Positions 23,299-34,653 of a stretch of 64,000 nt of DNA are shown here, one piece after another. Both the position numbers and the translations under genes were made by a program. This stretch comes from Sphaerosporella brunnea (lineage: Eukaryota; Ascomycota; Pezizomycetes; Pezizales; Pyronemataceae), in the NCBI GenBank assembly GCA_008704415.1, contig VXIS01000234.1, forward strand, positions 1-64,000. The letters are read 5' to 3'. Every line of letters begins with the position of its first letter. The first letter of the stretch is position 1. The notes under the pieces are model-generated. The model did no database searches and had not been told where the DNA came from. It saw only the letters and a program-made list of their open reading frames with translations.

Positions 23299-26200
23299 TC
23301 AATTCTGCGGGAAGCGGATCACACTGTAATCCACTGTGGTTATCGGGGCAAAATTGACATAATCCGGCGTGATCCAGACCGGTATCTTCACCCTGATATC
23401 ATGCTTTAGGATCCTACACACCGGAAGGATGAAACTCATCTCCTTGCACATGTCAGGAGTCGCGTATCCTGTCGTGCTGCGGGGGATAACCCGCAGCGCA
23501 AGACACAGCTTGTGCACCGGGTCGTTCTGGATCTGCTGCAGTGCGTTGAACCGCAGGTTGCTGGTGACGAATGGGCCTGGACCCGTGTAGTCGCTGAGCA
23601 AGCAGTGTGCCCACCGCGAGCCGGTGGTCGGGCCGAACGCCAGCTCGAGCACGATTGTGAGCGATTTGAGGTAGTAATTGGAGCTGGCGGGGGTCACCGA
23701 GCCCGGCACCTGCACGATCGTGAACACGAGGTCCTTGGGTATCCCGGTGCCGGTGGGGATGCCGGGGTTTTTCGGGTCGTTGTCGGCTGGGAAGCAGTGG
23801 AACGTGTATTGTGGGGCGCCCGCCGGGCCTATCTGGTTGGGGTTTTTTGACGGAGTCCCGAAGAGAGGAGCGGTCATCGGCGCGCGGGGGGGACGGTAGT
23901 GAGGTGGTGGTACCACCGGAAGACCGTGGCTGGGGCCGAGTTGGAAGCCGGAATTTACTCTGGGTGTCTTATGGTGTGGCCTATAAGGCAAAGCTTCGGT
24001 TTTCCCAGCACCATAGGAAGAACTGCTGTCTTCCCGCTCTGATACAGTTGCGAGGGACAAATGTTGGTGGCTCGCGCTCTCCAGAGTGGCGGGAAACGGT
24101 ACCGTAGCCACTTGGCCCTGATCTAGTTCGGAAGGGGGGGAAGCACCATATTTGATGACCAACCGATAAATCGGGTTATTCAGCTGTATTCCCGCCATGG
24201 CCGCATTCGGAATTGAGTCCTTATACAGCGGCTGATCCTCGTGGCCCACTGCGCCAAAGAGATTTAACACGGTACTGACGTCCTGGGTCCATGCCGGGAC
24301 AAGGAGGGTGCGCACCTCCGGGTCGGCCGCATTCCCCCATTTGAAGACTGCCGTTGCATGTGGGACTCCTGCATCCTGAGATGGGTCCGGTGGTGGTGGG
24401 TTTACCGGAGGATTCGGGTCGTCGGGCCGCATCCAGTGGTGGGCATCCCAGGGCTGTGGGTTCGGCGTTTGGTCCTTCAATGTGAAAATTTGCTTGTACA
24501 AGGTCTTGATGTGGTGAGAGTCCAGCTCTGCGCCGGCAATGAACGACTGCTGGTGGGGAGGCTGGGTGAATGTGACAGAGCTGAGGCCGGGATTCCCAGG
24601 AAGCTGGTCGAGGAGGCAGAGCATGACACCTTTGGTGACGTCCAAGTTGTCATGCCGGAGGATGGGAGCCTGTTCGCTGACCCCGGTGAGTTCCACGCTG
24701 ACCTTGAGATCCGGGTATTGCGTGACCGCCTCGGAATGCATCAAGAAGCCATAGCTAGGCACCTGGGGTTTCGGCGACCCTTGAGACTCGGGGTTGAGAT
24801 ATGCATCGATCATTTGGTGAATGGCCAGTCGCACTTTGTCTTGGCCTGCGAGATGGTTACCCAGGCTCAACGCCCCGTCGACCAGGGCATCGATCCAGTT
24901 TCGGTCAATATGGAAGAATCGAAGAGTCTCAGGGGCGAGGTATGTAGGGTCGACGATGAGATAGTGAGCGGGAATGTTATACAAGAACATTTTATCCAGC
25001 ACCCAGTGCAAGACAATCATCCAATCGATTGAGCTCGGGGTGTTTTGCTCGTCGTATAGGTCCGAGCCATCTCCGTCTGAGCTAGCCATCAATTTCCGGC
25101 CGACGGCAGTCGCATGCTTTTGGAAAATTTCTTGCACCAACGAGCCGTGATAGGAGAGATCCAGGTGCTCCGCCTGAGGTCTCTGCCACCGATCCGCGAG
25201 ACTGCCGTCAGGTCCATGTAGCCCAGGGGTAGCTTTGTGCAAAGCGTTGAGCTTCGGAATTGACTTGGTCAGACTGATGATGGTTTCACTCCGGGACTTG
25301 TATGCGTTGCGGTTTCCAAGAATCTCCGCCTTTGCGTTGTTCATGGTGCCATTGTAGATCGCGGTGCGCAGTTTCCCGAGCGAGGTGGTGAACACCTGGT
25401 CGGCTACAGCAAGCGTTTTGCCGAGCTGCCAGGCTACGGAATATGTGATGTCCATGAGGCCGACTTCCGGATCCATGATTTGGAGGTCGATGCCGGAATT
25501 AGACAACCAGGTTGTCCCCGTGCTTGCCTTTTGCCCTGGCAGGAGAGGATAAGGGACTCGGGTGGGAGTGAGGGGGCCGCGGCTTATTGCCGCCGTAATT
25601 TCGCCGGTTGCAGTCCGGTATTTCGTCAGGGTGTAGCCATCCTCAAGCCTCATCTTCAACCGGTTCCCTATCGGCGTAGAGGTGTCGATGCCGTTGATAA
25701 CAGCGTCAGGCGCGCGTAACACGCCTAATCCGAGCCCGAGGTTCACGAAAGTTGTCTCAATGTTGAATGAGCCTTCCGGTAAGGTCACAAAATTCCAGCT
25801 ATAAAGGGACGACATCGCGACATATTGAGCACTGCCAAATGGCCAGTTTTGGTTCATGTAATCCGATTCGACTCCTTCAATTGAAACCAGGTGAGCCACA
25901 ACAGGCTGTGGTTGGGTGTTGGACAGCGGCCCAGTGCGATGCGAGACGACAATCCCGAAGACTCCGTTGTCTTCCACGCCGGCGTCAGCCATTCCGGTGG
26001 TGTTGATGTCCCGAACGTGAGAGAGATACTTGTATCGCGACACATCCGGGCCGGTCTGGCCAACCGGGTTGCCATTGTCGTCGTAGCTTCTGACGAGCTC
26101 GGTGAATAAAGTGGATGGGACGAGGATGACATCTGTGGTCTTGTCGTCGGACGGCTCAGTTGGCAATGCCGTAATTGGGGAGATCGTGTTTTTGATGTTG

Positions 26201-26829
26201 GGTACATCCGCCACCTTCATGTTGATAGTGAAGGTCTGCGTCTGCTGGATATTTTTTCCTAAGGTAGTGCCCGTGAACAAGCCATCGCTGCCATTCAGCT
26301 GGTCGGCGCTCAACTTGAGCTCGTCCTGCGTGAAGACCAGCAACGCCAGCCACGGCACCTGGTTTCGCTGCCAATCTGGCGACTCTGAGTCCGGTTTTGC
26401 GCTGGCGATTCTGTCCCACGGCAGGTGCGGATCCGTCAACACAACGTGCGGCAGAGTATTCGCCAGCGCTCCGTATCCCTGAGGAGGAAACGAAGAATGG
26501 ATGGCTCCATCGGGGAGGTTGAATCTCGGCGCCACAACCTCGAATTTCTGCTTGCTCGGAGGATTCGGTGTTTCCGGGAGAGTGAGGGATTCCTTTGTCG
26601 CCGGTGAGTTGATATCCTGCGTAACTGTCACCGTATAGACTCCCGCCTCGAGCGCCGGTGCGTAGAATGAGAAGAGCTGCTCCTGCCCCAAGGGAAGAAT
26701 GGGGGGCTCGTCCGCGACTGTGCCGAGAGTCTCTGCCAGGAGGCGATTCTTCACGCGTCGGGCATGGCGGCGGACAAGATTGCGAGGGCCATAGATGCCG
26801 CAAGGGTATCGTGTATAGGGACGGGGCAT
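23299..26829 (-). CDS. Uncharacterised giant protein, 1176 aa, single exon
   Basis: One uninterrupted minus-strand frame of 3.5 kb is unusually long for an intron-containing fungal locus. The start region is basic (RRHARRVKNRLL). A predicted beta-sandwich-like stretch follows (YAPALEAGVYTVTVTQD), then blocks such as LPHVVLTDPHLPWDR and PWLALLVFTQDEL, a more helical middle (DWMIVLHWVLDKMFLYNIP, WIDALVDGALSLGNHL) and a proline-rich loop (NPPVNPPPPDP) near residue 825. There is no signal peptide, membrane segment or nucleotide-binding motif. From memory the style resembles large uncharacterised bacterial proteins with 'LPW', 'PWLALL' and 'ALVDGALSL' blocks; this is a recollection, not a search result. 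It diverges from the 1415-aa gene across a 1.5-kb spacer, which suggests co-regulation. Function unknown. Confidence 0.8.
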   Translation of the reverse strand: MPRPYTRYPCGIYGPRNLVRRHARRVKNRLLAETLGTVADEPPILPLGQEQLFSFYAPALEAGVYTVTVTQDINSPATKESLTLPETPNPPSKQKFEVVAPRFNLPDGAIHSSFPPQGYGALANTLPHVVLTDPHLPWDRIASAKPDSESPDWQRNQVPWLALLVFTQDELKLSADQLNGSDGLFTGTTLGKNIQQTQTFTINMKVADVPNIKNTISPITALPTEPSDDKTTDVILVPSTLFTELVRSYDDNGNPVGQTGPDVSRYKYLSHVRDINTTGMADAGVEDNGVFGIVVSHRTGPLSNTQPQPVVAHLVSIEGVESDYMNQNWPFGSAQYVAMSSLYSWNFVTLPEGSFNIETTFVNLGLGLGVLRAPDAVINGIDTSTPIGNRLKMRLEDGYTLTKYRTATGEITAAISRGPLTPTRVPYPLLPGQKASTGTTWLSNSGIDLQIMDPEVGLMDITYSVAWQLGKTLAVADQVFTTSLGKLRTAIYNGTMNNAKAEILGNRNAYKSRSETIISLTKSIPKLNALHKATPGLHGPDGSLADRWQRPQAEHLDLSYHGSLVQEIFQKHATAVGRKLMASSDGDGSDLYDEQNTPSSIDWMIVLHWVLDKMFLYNIPAHYLIVDPTYLAPETLRFFHIDRNWIDALVDGALSLGNHLAGQDKVRLAIHQMIDAYLNPESQGSPKPQVPSYGFLMHSEAVTQYPDLKVSVELTGVSEQAPILRHDNLDVTKGVMLCLLDQLPGNPGLSSVTFTQPPHQQSFIAGAELDSHHIKTLYKQIFTLKDQTPNPQPWDAHHWMRPDDPNPPVNPPPPDPSQDAGVPHATAVFKWGNAADPEVRTLLVPAWTQDVSTVLNLFGAVGHEDQPLYKDSIPNAAMAGIQLNNPIYRLVIKYGASPPSELDQGQVATVPFPATLESASHQHLSLATVSEREDSSSSYGAGKTEALPYRPHHKTPRVNSGFQLGPSHGLPVVPPPHYRPPRAPMTAPLFGTPSKNPNQIGPAGAPQYTFHCFPADNDPKNPGIPTGTGIPKDLVFTIVQVPGSVTPASSNYYLKSLTIVLELAFGPTTGSRWAHCLLSDYTGPGPFVTSNLRFNALQQIQNDPVHKLCLALRVIPRSTTGYATPDMCKEMSFILPVCRILKHDIRVKIPVWITPDYVNFAPITTVDYSVIRFPQN

Positions 26830-28356
26830 CGTGAAGCGCTGTACTGGGCCAGTTCACTGCCGCGAGATTTGGAATCAAGACGGTCAACCTGTTCCCCTCA
26901 GCTTAGCAACTATGAAGTAGATTTGTGTAGGGAATAGCTTATTTACCAGATAATGGCTACCTGCTGGAATCGCTCTAAGCTCTATGGTGAAGCTTCGTAT
27001 GTTGTTTACTAGGCACACTCAGAAAACTCCGTCGGTCGTGGAGAGGGTCCGATTCAGTGCTACTGAGAAGAATGGTTTTCGTTGTGGTTCATGCTCACCC
27101 CTGGGGCTTCATCAACTGTGTCTATCAGGGGGAAAAGGGCTATCCCAGAACCGATTGCAAATACTGAGTACTGGTGCATATCCTGATTTTCATCATCGAC
27201 CTCAACAGACACCTTGTAACCCTGCGCATCCAGGGCGCACAAAGCAAATGGGTCTCGACTTCTGCTTTTCGCACCCTTGCAGGGCGAGCCCCCCACGCGC
27301 ATTGAATTGATGTGAACCTAACCAGCCCCGCATCGGAAGCGCAATATCGCCAACCCCCGCATTGGAAGTTCAATATCGGAAGCGCAATATCGCCATATGA
27401 CCGAGTCGCAGCCCCGCTCTGAAGCCAACAAGCGAGAGACATGCATATGCAAGCTTCCTCGCAGTTTTTAGCGACATATGTCGTCTGCACCGTCGGACAT
27501 ATGCATGTCTACAGTGAGCATATGCGGCCAGGCGTTCAGCCGCTTCTACGTACATACCGCGCATACGCAATCTCAGCGCCCAGCTAGACCGAATGTGCCA
27601 TGAATTGCAGAAACCTCAATGCGGTAGAACCAGAACAGAGTTCAGCCCAAAATATTTCACATTTCTCCGGTCTAGGCCATGCACGCATCCGGACGGTTGG
27701 GTCAAGACGGGTGCAATTCAATTTGCGGCGAGTTGCTGTGAGAGAGCAGTATGGACCTGGACGGTGACCAAGTCCGTGACCAGGGCCACGGGTGGTATGT
27801 CAGGAAAGTGTCTCACGAATCGTGGGAGAGCAGTTTGAGCTGCCTAACTCTGAGGAACCACTCAGGAAGAAACGGTTGGGATCAGTTCAGCCAGTCCGCT
27901 AAGTCCGCGAGGTTTGGCCTCATCAAGTGCAATCCCAAATCGCGATTTTCATACCATTTTACAGTCGGAAGCTTCATCAACAACGTTGCTTGGAGAGCAC
28001 CAAAGCCTTCTTGCTCATTAGTCCCCATTGGAACAACCCCGCAGAGCCTGGGACGTGCGCTTGAGAGGTTTGTGCAAGTTTCATTTGAAATTTTTTGCTC
28101 CAATTCATTCCACACCTAGGATACTGACGGCGCAGTCAGGTTGACGAAGAGTCTCGAGTATCGGAATTGAGGAACCGGAATCTTCGTCTTCTGTAAAGCA
28201 AAATTTCTTTCCAAGGTAAGTAAAGCTGCTCTGCAGGAAGAAATTCATTGCTGACGGAACATTTAGTTTCAAACTCCAGGGACTTCCGGACTCGCAGCTC
28301 GTTATTCTTTCAGCAGTGCTTTCTACACGCTTCACAAAACACCATCGCTCGCAAAA
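26830..28356. promoter_or_regulatory. Divergent intergenic region between the two giant genes
   Basis: It must contain the promoters of both arms of the block. A short direct repeat, GGAAGCGCAATATCGCCA, occurs at 27331-27348 and again at 27377-27394. CATATGC-type motifs recur at 27430-27525. A minus frame at 27302-27060 (DAQGYKVSVEVDDENQD..) looks slightly protein-like but has no supporting context. No TATA box stands out near either start. Confidence 0.4.
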
Positions 28357-31300
28357 ATGTCGGAGCCGCAAACGCTCGCCATTCCGGTCAAACTCGATGC
28401 CTTCGTCTTCAACGCCGCGGTCTGCGGCGGGAGCGACCCCACCGTGGATCAAAACCGCACGAAAGCCAAAATCTCTCCCATCACACAGCCGAACTACACA
28501 TTTCTGCGCTTCGAGCGCACGATGGTGCAGAATGACATCCTGAATTTCACCGATTTGCATAAAACGGGTCCGGCGGCGTTTAACCCCCGTTTCACGGATT
28601 TGGGCACTGGGACGCCCCGTGCGAACAGGCAGGGAGTCTACATTCACTGGATAGTCCCGAGGCCGTATCGAAGCGGTTCAACGATCTCTCAGAATCCGCA
28701 AGTCGCGGAAAGGAGTAGAGAGGTGAAAGGAATGAAACCCAGAGCAGTTCAGGACGCGCCCCCGGTTTCCGAAGGCGATACAGCGGCTCCGGATTTCAAC
28801 CCCGCTCCTCCCCGCTGGCTGGTCATCCGCAAAGTCGAGAAGAGCGAGCCGGCAAACGTGCTCCCCGAAGTTGACGCCTGGGTGGTCGAAAGCGATCGCC
28901 GGCAGGTGCTCGATGACATCCCGACCACGTCGGATGTGGACCTTCAAGTTGATTTTTCGCCGTACATTCATGGCGCAGCGGATCTCGACCAGACAGCTCT
29001 CGAGCAGCAGGCAGAGGTGTTCATTGGCTACAAGGCCTCCGCGAATGACTGGGAGGAAACAATCGACAACCCCAAAATTCCGCCAGACGAACAGCCGCTC
29101 CGCGTCGAGCTGAACCTGGTCAACTCGTCCAACCAGCTGTTCCCTGACTACCAACCCCATAACAGCAATGTGTTCAGTCTCGTCGACACATTGCAGTACG
29201 GCACCGACGCGGACGGCAACGCGCTGGTTGTTGACACCGCCACGGTGAGCTACTATGTACTCGGATGGCATTCTAGCAATGATCAAGACTTATTCGGCGA
29301 CCTTGACCCTACCGGCTCCGTGACACGCGCAGACCGGCTTAAGGCGTTGAAAATGGTGCTGAACGAGGCCGACCCGACGACCCAGGCCGGCGTCCGGGAT
29401 TGGCTGGCATCAAAGGATCCGACCCGCGTCATCTGTCACGGCGCAATGTATAACGTCCTTTGGGACAGCGGTAACAAGCCGCCCATTGTCCCCGCCGACA
29501 TCTACCACGAGAAGTTGAACAGCGATATGCCGGTATCCATCGGCACGACGCCGATGGACGCCTTACTTACGTATGTCAAGAGCCATGCGTCCCCAAACTC
29601 GCAAAGCGCGGATGATATCAAAGAAGTCGAGCAGGACTTGCTGCGAATTCAGAAGCTGCTCCATGCTCGCGACGACGGCGTTGATGCCCAGGACGAGGCC
29701 GATGATATTGTGTATAATTGGAACTACGCAAACACGGCCGGTGGCTCACATTACTTTCTAGCGGGGAGTGATGGCGGAAAGGGAGACAAAGGTCGCCCGA
29801 CCGCCCCGGACGCGGCGAATATCGCCAAATTGGCGGTTGTCAACAGCCAGCAACGGTATCTTGACGTGCTTAGTCGCCAGCTGCAGCTGCTCCGCTGGGA
29901 GATGTTCGCCCTGTGGTGGGAGTACATGACTGATCTCACCGCACCGGACCCACAGAAGACAAAATTGATCGTGCAACAAAAATCGCAGCAGATATCGAAC
30001 CTTCTGGCGCAGATGACCCTGGCATTGGCCAACGTACAGAAGAGCAAGAGTACTATCCCAGATGGGCTGGCCCAGATGGGCGTCCTGCCGAGCTTCTATG
30101 AGGCGCGCGATCCTACTATGTTGGTTGCCGGCATCGAGTCGGGTTGGCCGTACGACTATCTCAACGACTTGAACACCCGGGTGGACACGCAGTTGGTTGT
30201 CGCGTCTGATGCACCCCCGATGGATCAGTCCTGGACCACATTCTGCGCCAACATCCTGCCAAAGTTGCCACCGGCCCTGAAAAATGTGGCTCAAGGCCTG
30301 GTGGCTGAATTCCTGTCCCTAAATCCGAACCTCGAAACCCCGCCAACCCCGGAGCCTGGATCCCTTGATCCTCTCTATCATGACAAGGACAAGACCCATT
30401 TCCTCCCAGACGGCACAGCCCCGTGGCGGGACCGGTGGGAGGAGAGCCAGGCCTGGTTCCCCCTCTTCCTTGAGTGGGAGGCAGAGTACACCCAGATCCC
30501 GTACACGCCGGACGACTCCCTGTGGACACTGGGACCTCGCAGTGCATGGCTGTCTGATCCCAAGAAACTGCGCTACGGCATCGCGCCTGGTGTGGAACTC
30601 GCTGATCTCAAGCTCGCCGACAGGCGCACCGTCTCTGGCCGAGTGCTTATCCTCCCGCAGCCGAACTTCAGCCTGCAGACCATTGTAAACCAGATTCTCG
30701 ACAATACGCCACCACAGCAGCTCAACAGCCTCCTCACACCGGAACAGCAGCAAGAGCTACGGGACCATCTCAACGAGCTCGCATTCCTGTCGTCCCCACT
30801 CTCGGGCTTCACAGATCACCTCCTGACCCGGGTGCAAGGTAACCATGTCAAGCCTACGGTTCGCGTCCCGAACACGGATACCGATCCTCAGCCGTTCACC
30901 GCAGCAATTGCTGTTGGTCAGGACGTCGGATTTGGCCGAACAGAGCTCACAATGATGGGGATTGAGACGGACCTCACCCCGTACGGTACCCTCGTATCGT
31001 ATCTCGACTCGAACTTCTGCCCGTTCAAGCCCGCAACGCATGGCCAGTTCCGCTTCACCGCCCTGAACATCATCGACAAGTTCGGGCAGGCCATCCACGC
31101 GATCGACCCCACTCCCACGCCGGACGATGTCGGCCCACCGCCACTCTACCCGTGCATCAGCGAGTATTACACTCCACAGCCATCGAACCAGGACCCGAGC
31201 AAGGCCAACACTGTGGTGCCGGATGGGCCAAACCTATGCCAATACGTCCAGTTACCCCCTTCAATCAACCAACCGGCCAGACTCAACTCGACGTTCATTG

Positions 31301-32604
31301 ACTACTTTGCGGCGGACACCGTGGCCGGGACCCCAGCGGGCTGGAGGCCGCTGACGGAGTGGGAGGACCACGTGTGGGGATGGGTGGTTCCAAACTACGC
31401 CGACAGCGGCATCCAGCTGTTCCTCCCTGACGGGACGTTCTTCCGAGAGATTCGCCTCGGCGGTCCCTCGGGCGCAACAGAATCGGGCACGTGGCTCCCC
31501 TTCCAACCACCACCACCCACGACCACGCAGGATCCCAACGTATACCAGCTCCAGCTCTTTGCGGACCAGCTGGCCGACAAAGACTACCTGCACTCGTTCG
31601 TGGCCATGTTAAACATGTCTCTGGGCACAACGGCGCCACCGCCAACGGCTTACTCCGAGTTCCTCTCCTCTCTGATCGGAAAGCCCCTGGCGCTGGTCAA
31701 GGCCGGTTACTCGCTCGAGCTAGCCACCGCGCCGCTCTCCAACACCAGCACGATTGACGGCCCGCCGCCAGACCCACAAGTCCCGCTCCTACCTAGCCCC
31801 ACCGACCCAAAGAACCACTACAGTTTCGCAATGCAGCTAGGAGACATCTCGCGGGTCTACGACGGCCTTATCGCGTACTTCCTCCCGTCCCAGAATCCAG
31901 TGCCCGGAGACACGCTTGACCTCGGCACGCTCTACACGCATTTCGTTCCTCCCAGCGAACCGGACAACCCGCCGACGCCCAATCTCACGCAGATCGCAAC
32001 CTCCAACTACCCCGTCATTTCCCCGTTTTGGCTCGACCCCATGTCCGACGACATCGTGAACGCCAAGGACCCAGCCGCAGCCTACACGCAGGAATGGAAT
32101 GCGCAGCTCGCGACCGTCGGTGCCGTAGTCGGTGCCCTAGTCGACCCCTTCGTGCCCCTCCACGCCTACACCGGGATCCTTCCCACCGACGCTCTCCAGC
32201 TGCCGGCATGGACGTGGCAGACCGCACTCGCGCGGATGACCGCCTTTTTCCACATGGGCCCGTTGCTGGTGACCACCGACGTTCCCGGCTTCAACCAAGG
32301 CAACGCGCTCGCGCAGGACTACGACCTTGCCAACGACGCCACGGTGCTGGCGGGGTCTGGGGTCGGCGTGCCGAGCCTGCAGGCAGGGAAGTGGGCGTGG
32401 CTGCAGGCGTACAGCGTCGTTGCCGGCGGGAAGGAGGGGGGAGGTGAGAGCGCGCAAACGGAGTATATGGCGCTGGACATGGCGGCGGTGGATGAGCGGC
32501 CGAGATTTGAGCCGGCGCCGTATACGGCGGTCGAGGGGTATATGCAGCTGCGGGAGGCGATCGGTCAGGCGGTGGCTCCCCAGCAGGAGCCATCGCTTGC
32601 TTAG
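28357..32604 (+). CDS. Uncharacterised giant protein, 1415 aa, single exon
   Basis: A single 4.2-kb exon starts MSEPQTLAIPVKLDAF after a purine-rich ATG context (GCAAAAATG). The N-terminus has a block FLRFERTMVQNDIL and later GVYIHWIVPRPY, then PPRWLVIRKVE. A helical, probably coiled section lies around residues 490-560 (RYLDVLSRQLQLLRWEMF, QKSQQISNLLAQMTLALA). The C-terminal half is Pro- and Asp-rich with many aromatic residues. No signal peptide or membrane helix is visible. The 'GVYIHW' and 'RWLVIRK' blocks recall large uncharacterised bacterial proteins, from memory only. It is divergent to the 1176-aa gene and tandem with the 2661-aa gene. G/C-ending codons dominate, unlike the AT-richer flanks. 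Function unknown. Confidence 0.8.
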   Translation: MSEPQTLAIPVKLDAFVFNAAVCGGSDPTVDQNRTKAKISPITQPNYTFLRFERTMVQNDILNFTDLHKTGPAAFNPRFTDLGTGTPRANRQGVYIHWIVPRPYRSGSTISQNPQVAERSREVKGMKPRAVQDAPPVSEGDTAAPDFNPAPPRWLVIRKVEKSEPANVLPEVDAWVVESDRRQVLDDIPTTSDVDLQVDFSPYIHGAADLDQTALEQQAEVFIGYKASANDWEETIDNPKIPPDEQPLRVELNLVNSSNQLFPDYQPHNSNVFSLVDTLQYGTDADGNALVVDTATVSYYVLGWHSSNDQDLFGDLDPTGSVTRADRLKALKMVLNEADPTTQAGVRDWLASKDPTRVICHGAMYNVLWDSGNKPPIVPADIYHEKLNSDMPVSIGTTPMDALLTYVKSHASPNSQSADDIKEVEQDLLRIQKLLHARDDGVDAQDEADDIVYNWNYANTAGGSHYFLAGSDGGKGDKGRPTAPDAANIAKLAVVNSQQRYLDVLSRQLQLLRWEMFALWWEYMTDLTAPDPQKTKLIVQQKSQQISNLLAQMTLALANVQKSKSTIPDGLAQMGVLPSFYEARDPTMLVAGIESGWPYDYLNDLNTRVDTQLVVASDAPPMDQSWTTFCANILPKLPPALKNVAQGLVAEFLSLNPNLETPPTPEPGSLDPLYHDKDKTHFLPDGTAPWRDRWEESQAWFPLFLEWEAEYTQIPYTPDDSLWTLGPRSAWLSDPKKLRYGIAPGVELADLKLADRRTVSGRVLILPQPNFSLQTIVNQILDNTPPQQLNSLLTPEQQQELRDHLNELAFLSSPLSGFTDHLLTRVQGNHVKPTVRVPNTDTDPQPFTAAIAVGQDVGFGRTELTMMGIETDLTPYGTLVSYLDSNFCPFKPATHGQFRFTALNIIDKFGQAIHAIDPTPTPDDVGPPPLYPCISEYYTPQPSNQDPSKANTVVPDGPNLCQYVQLPPSINQPARLNSTFIDYFAADTVAGTPAGWRPLTEWEDHVWGWVVPNYADSGIQLFLPDGTFFREIRLGGPSGATESGTWLPFQPPPPTTTQDPNVYQLQLFADQLADKDYLHSFVAMLNMSLGTTAPPPTAYSEFLSSLIGKPLALVKAGYSLELATAPLSNTSTIDGPPPDPQVPLLPSPTDPKNHYSFAMQLGDISRVYDGLIAYFLPSQNPVPGDTLDLGTLYTHFVPPSEPDNPPTPNLTQIATSNYPVISPFWLDPMSDDIVNAKDPAAAYTQEWNAQLATVGAVVGALVDPFVPLHAYTGILPTDALQLPAWTWQTALARMTAFFHMGPLLVTTDVPGFNQGNALAQDYDLANDATVLAGSGVGVPSLQAGKWAWLQAYSVVAGGKEGGGESAQTEYMALDMAAVDERPRFEPAPYTAVEGYMQLREAIGQAVAPQQEPSLA

Positions 32605-34232
32605 CGTCGAATTGCGCAGCTTTGGCAGCAAGAGCAGTGACAGGGCGCGGGTGGCATTAGGGTTGTCGTCGATTGTTTTTGGGGGAAGCTGCGTGCTGTG
32701 TATTCTGATTTTCTGCTTTGCTTACTGTAGTTGCTCCCCTCGGGGGCCGTTTTTTATGCACACAGTTATGCTTGCTCGAGTGTGATAACTTTTTTCATCG
32801 TGTCAAGCCTGTTCACAGCGAATGTGATGGCCCGCGGAGCTCAGCAAGCCCTCGATACGATAATTTCACCGGCAGAGAGCGTGTACATAGCCCACACATT
32901 CTGGCATGGGCCGCGGCATAATCCAACCAGCACGAAAACCCCCACTTCGTGATTTAGCTGCGGAGACCTTAGTCGCCGCGGCTGTCCGTGCTAATGACGC
33001 CTTCAAAGCCCCAGCGATAACTCAACGATCCCAGCCACCCTATAGACACACATGGCAGCCACTCCGCATTGGAGGGCCGTTCGAACGGCGTTCAACAATC
33101 GAGGGGACTCATCACTTGATGCGTTTATCAGGCCATGTCTGCACGATGCTCCAAAAACGGCCAGATTTGCATACCGCCTCTCGCAGGTGGTCTGTGTAGC
33201 AGCTGGACCCTGCAGAGGCTTTGCAGGACGGGGCACGTCAATTGCGATATCAGTGTGTGCAACTCAAAACTTCCGACTCTCCGATGGTGCGGGTCCGGAA
33301 CCGGAGGTGACCTGAACCCTAACCTGCGCACGTTCGGCAAAACCCCTGCACGTGCAGTAGCCGCGCGATCGATAAACGCGGCTGCCGATGACATCAGCAC
33401 GACTACTGCAGTAGCTGCAGATCTGACTAGCGAGGGAAGTGCAGAATTGTAACCTGCAAAGCTATGCCTACTTGGGGTAGTATGCTTATCTGTACGCACA
33501 TACAACAGCATCGCGTTGCTTGCCTCATCCCGGGCAGAACAACGGCAATCAGCCCCCCTCTCTCCACGCTGATATACCTTTGCACGCTGGTATAGCGCGT
33601 TGGGTGCCGTCGGGGGGCGGTTGCAACACCTCCTTCTCTGCAGAAGCCCGACCACCGGTAAATCGGCCTCACCAACCTGCAGCCCAACGCGGGGTAAACC
33701 TCAGCTGAGCTGGGTGCATATGAACACTCGTGTATATTCATATGCATGAACATCAGCCGTACAACACCGGGCGAAGACGGGGCATACACTCCCGATGCCT
33801 CGACGCTCTCGCGATTGACCCGGAGGTGGTGACCGAGACTCTACCCAACCCAAACGAAAAGCGAACTCTGGGTTCGTCACGGCCCAACGACGACTCCTGC
33901 AGACGGTGTGACTTGCTCGTGCAGGTCCCGAAGAAAGCGAACACCTCAGCTAGGACATTCCGAGAGGTTTCACACCGCAGGAGCCGTCGTGCTACCCCCG
34001 CCCTCTGTTTGGGTGATTGCGGGCTGATGTCGGGGTGTCGATGCTCACCGGCCAATGCAAGTCGCCAGGCTGCTGACTAGCCAACTCTTTCTCCCGGACG
34101 ACAAAGGCCCGATTGTGGCCATCCTGTCGAGGCCACTCTCACTCCCCTAAACAGATGTGAGCGTTGGTGCACATATTCGATACTCAGTTCTTCACCAGGC
34201 GCTACAGCCGGGGTTAAGGCATACCGACAAGC
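32605..34232. other. Spacer between the two plus-strand block genes
   Basis: An inverted repeat (arms about 33885-33912 and 33967-33993, core ACGACGACTCCTG/CAGGAGCCGTCGT) could form a hairpin. Short CTGCAG-rich palindromes lie near 33400-33420. No protein is supported. Confidence 0.4.
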
Positions 34233-34556
34233 TGAAAGGCACTAGACGCCAGTTTTACTCCTCATACTATTCATTTCCTTTCCGCGAGTAGCTTCCGGGG
34301 TGTTGACCGATCCGCTTCGAACAACGAACCCCCGATTGCTACTGCTCAGTTCTCTCATCTCATTGAACTTCAATCCGCGAGCGCACTACTCGCGGAGACC
34401 CTTACGGCGCTTTCGTCTCCGGAAGAGCAAACATTCATCCGGGTTGCAGCTGAAATTGCCCGAAGATATTTTGTCTCTTTGCGATTGAGCATTCATTACC
34501 GTAGTTTTAACGCCCACCCACAGTTATGGGAATTCGTTGCTAAGAGAGATTTTTAG
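34233..34556 (+). other. Open frame without ATG, possible exon
   Basis: This frame of about 107 codons has no start codon and ends at 34554-34556. It contains an amphipathic helical stretch (AQFSHLIELQSASALLAE, EEQTFIRVAAEIARRYF) that looks more protein-like than its surroundings. It could be a last exon of an unmodelled gene, a decayed gene or chance. It ends 98 bp before the start of the metallo-hydrolase gene. Confidence 0.25.
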
Positions 34557-34653
34557 GTCTACTCTGGAAGCCGAACCGACTGCGCAAAGACTCCAAAGCT
34601 CAAGCCAGTAGAATCAACTTGAAGCCCCGCCGGTTCCTCGCAAGCCAGACGGA

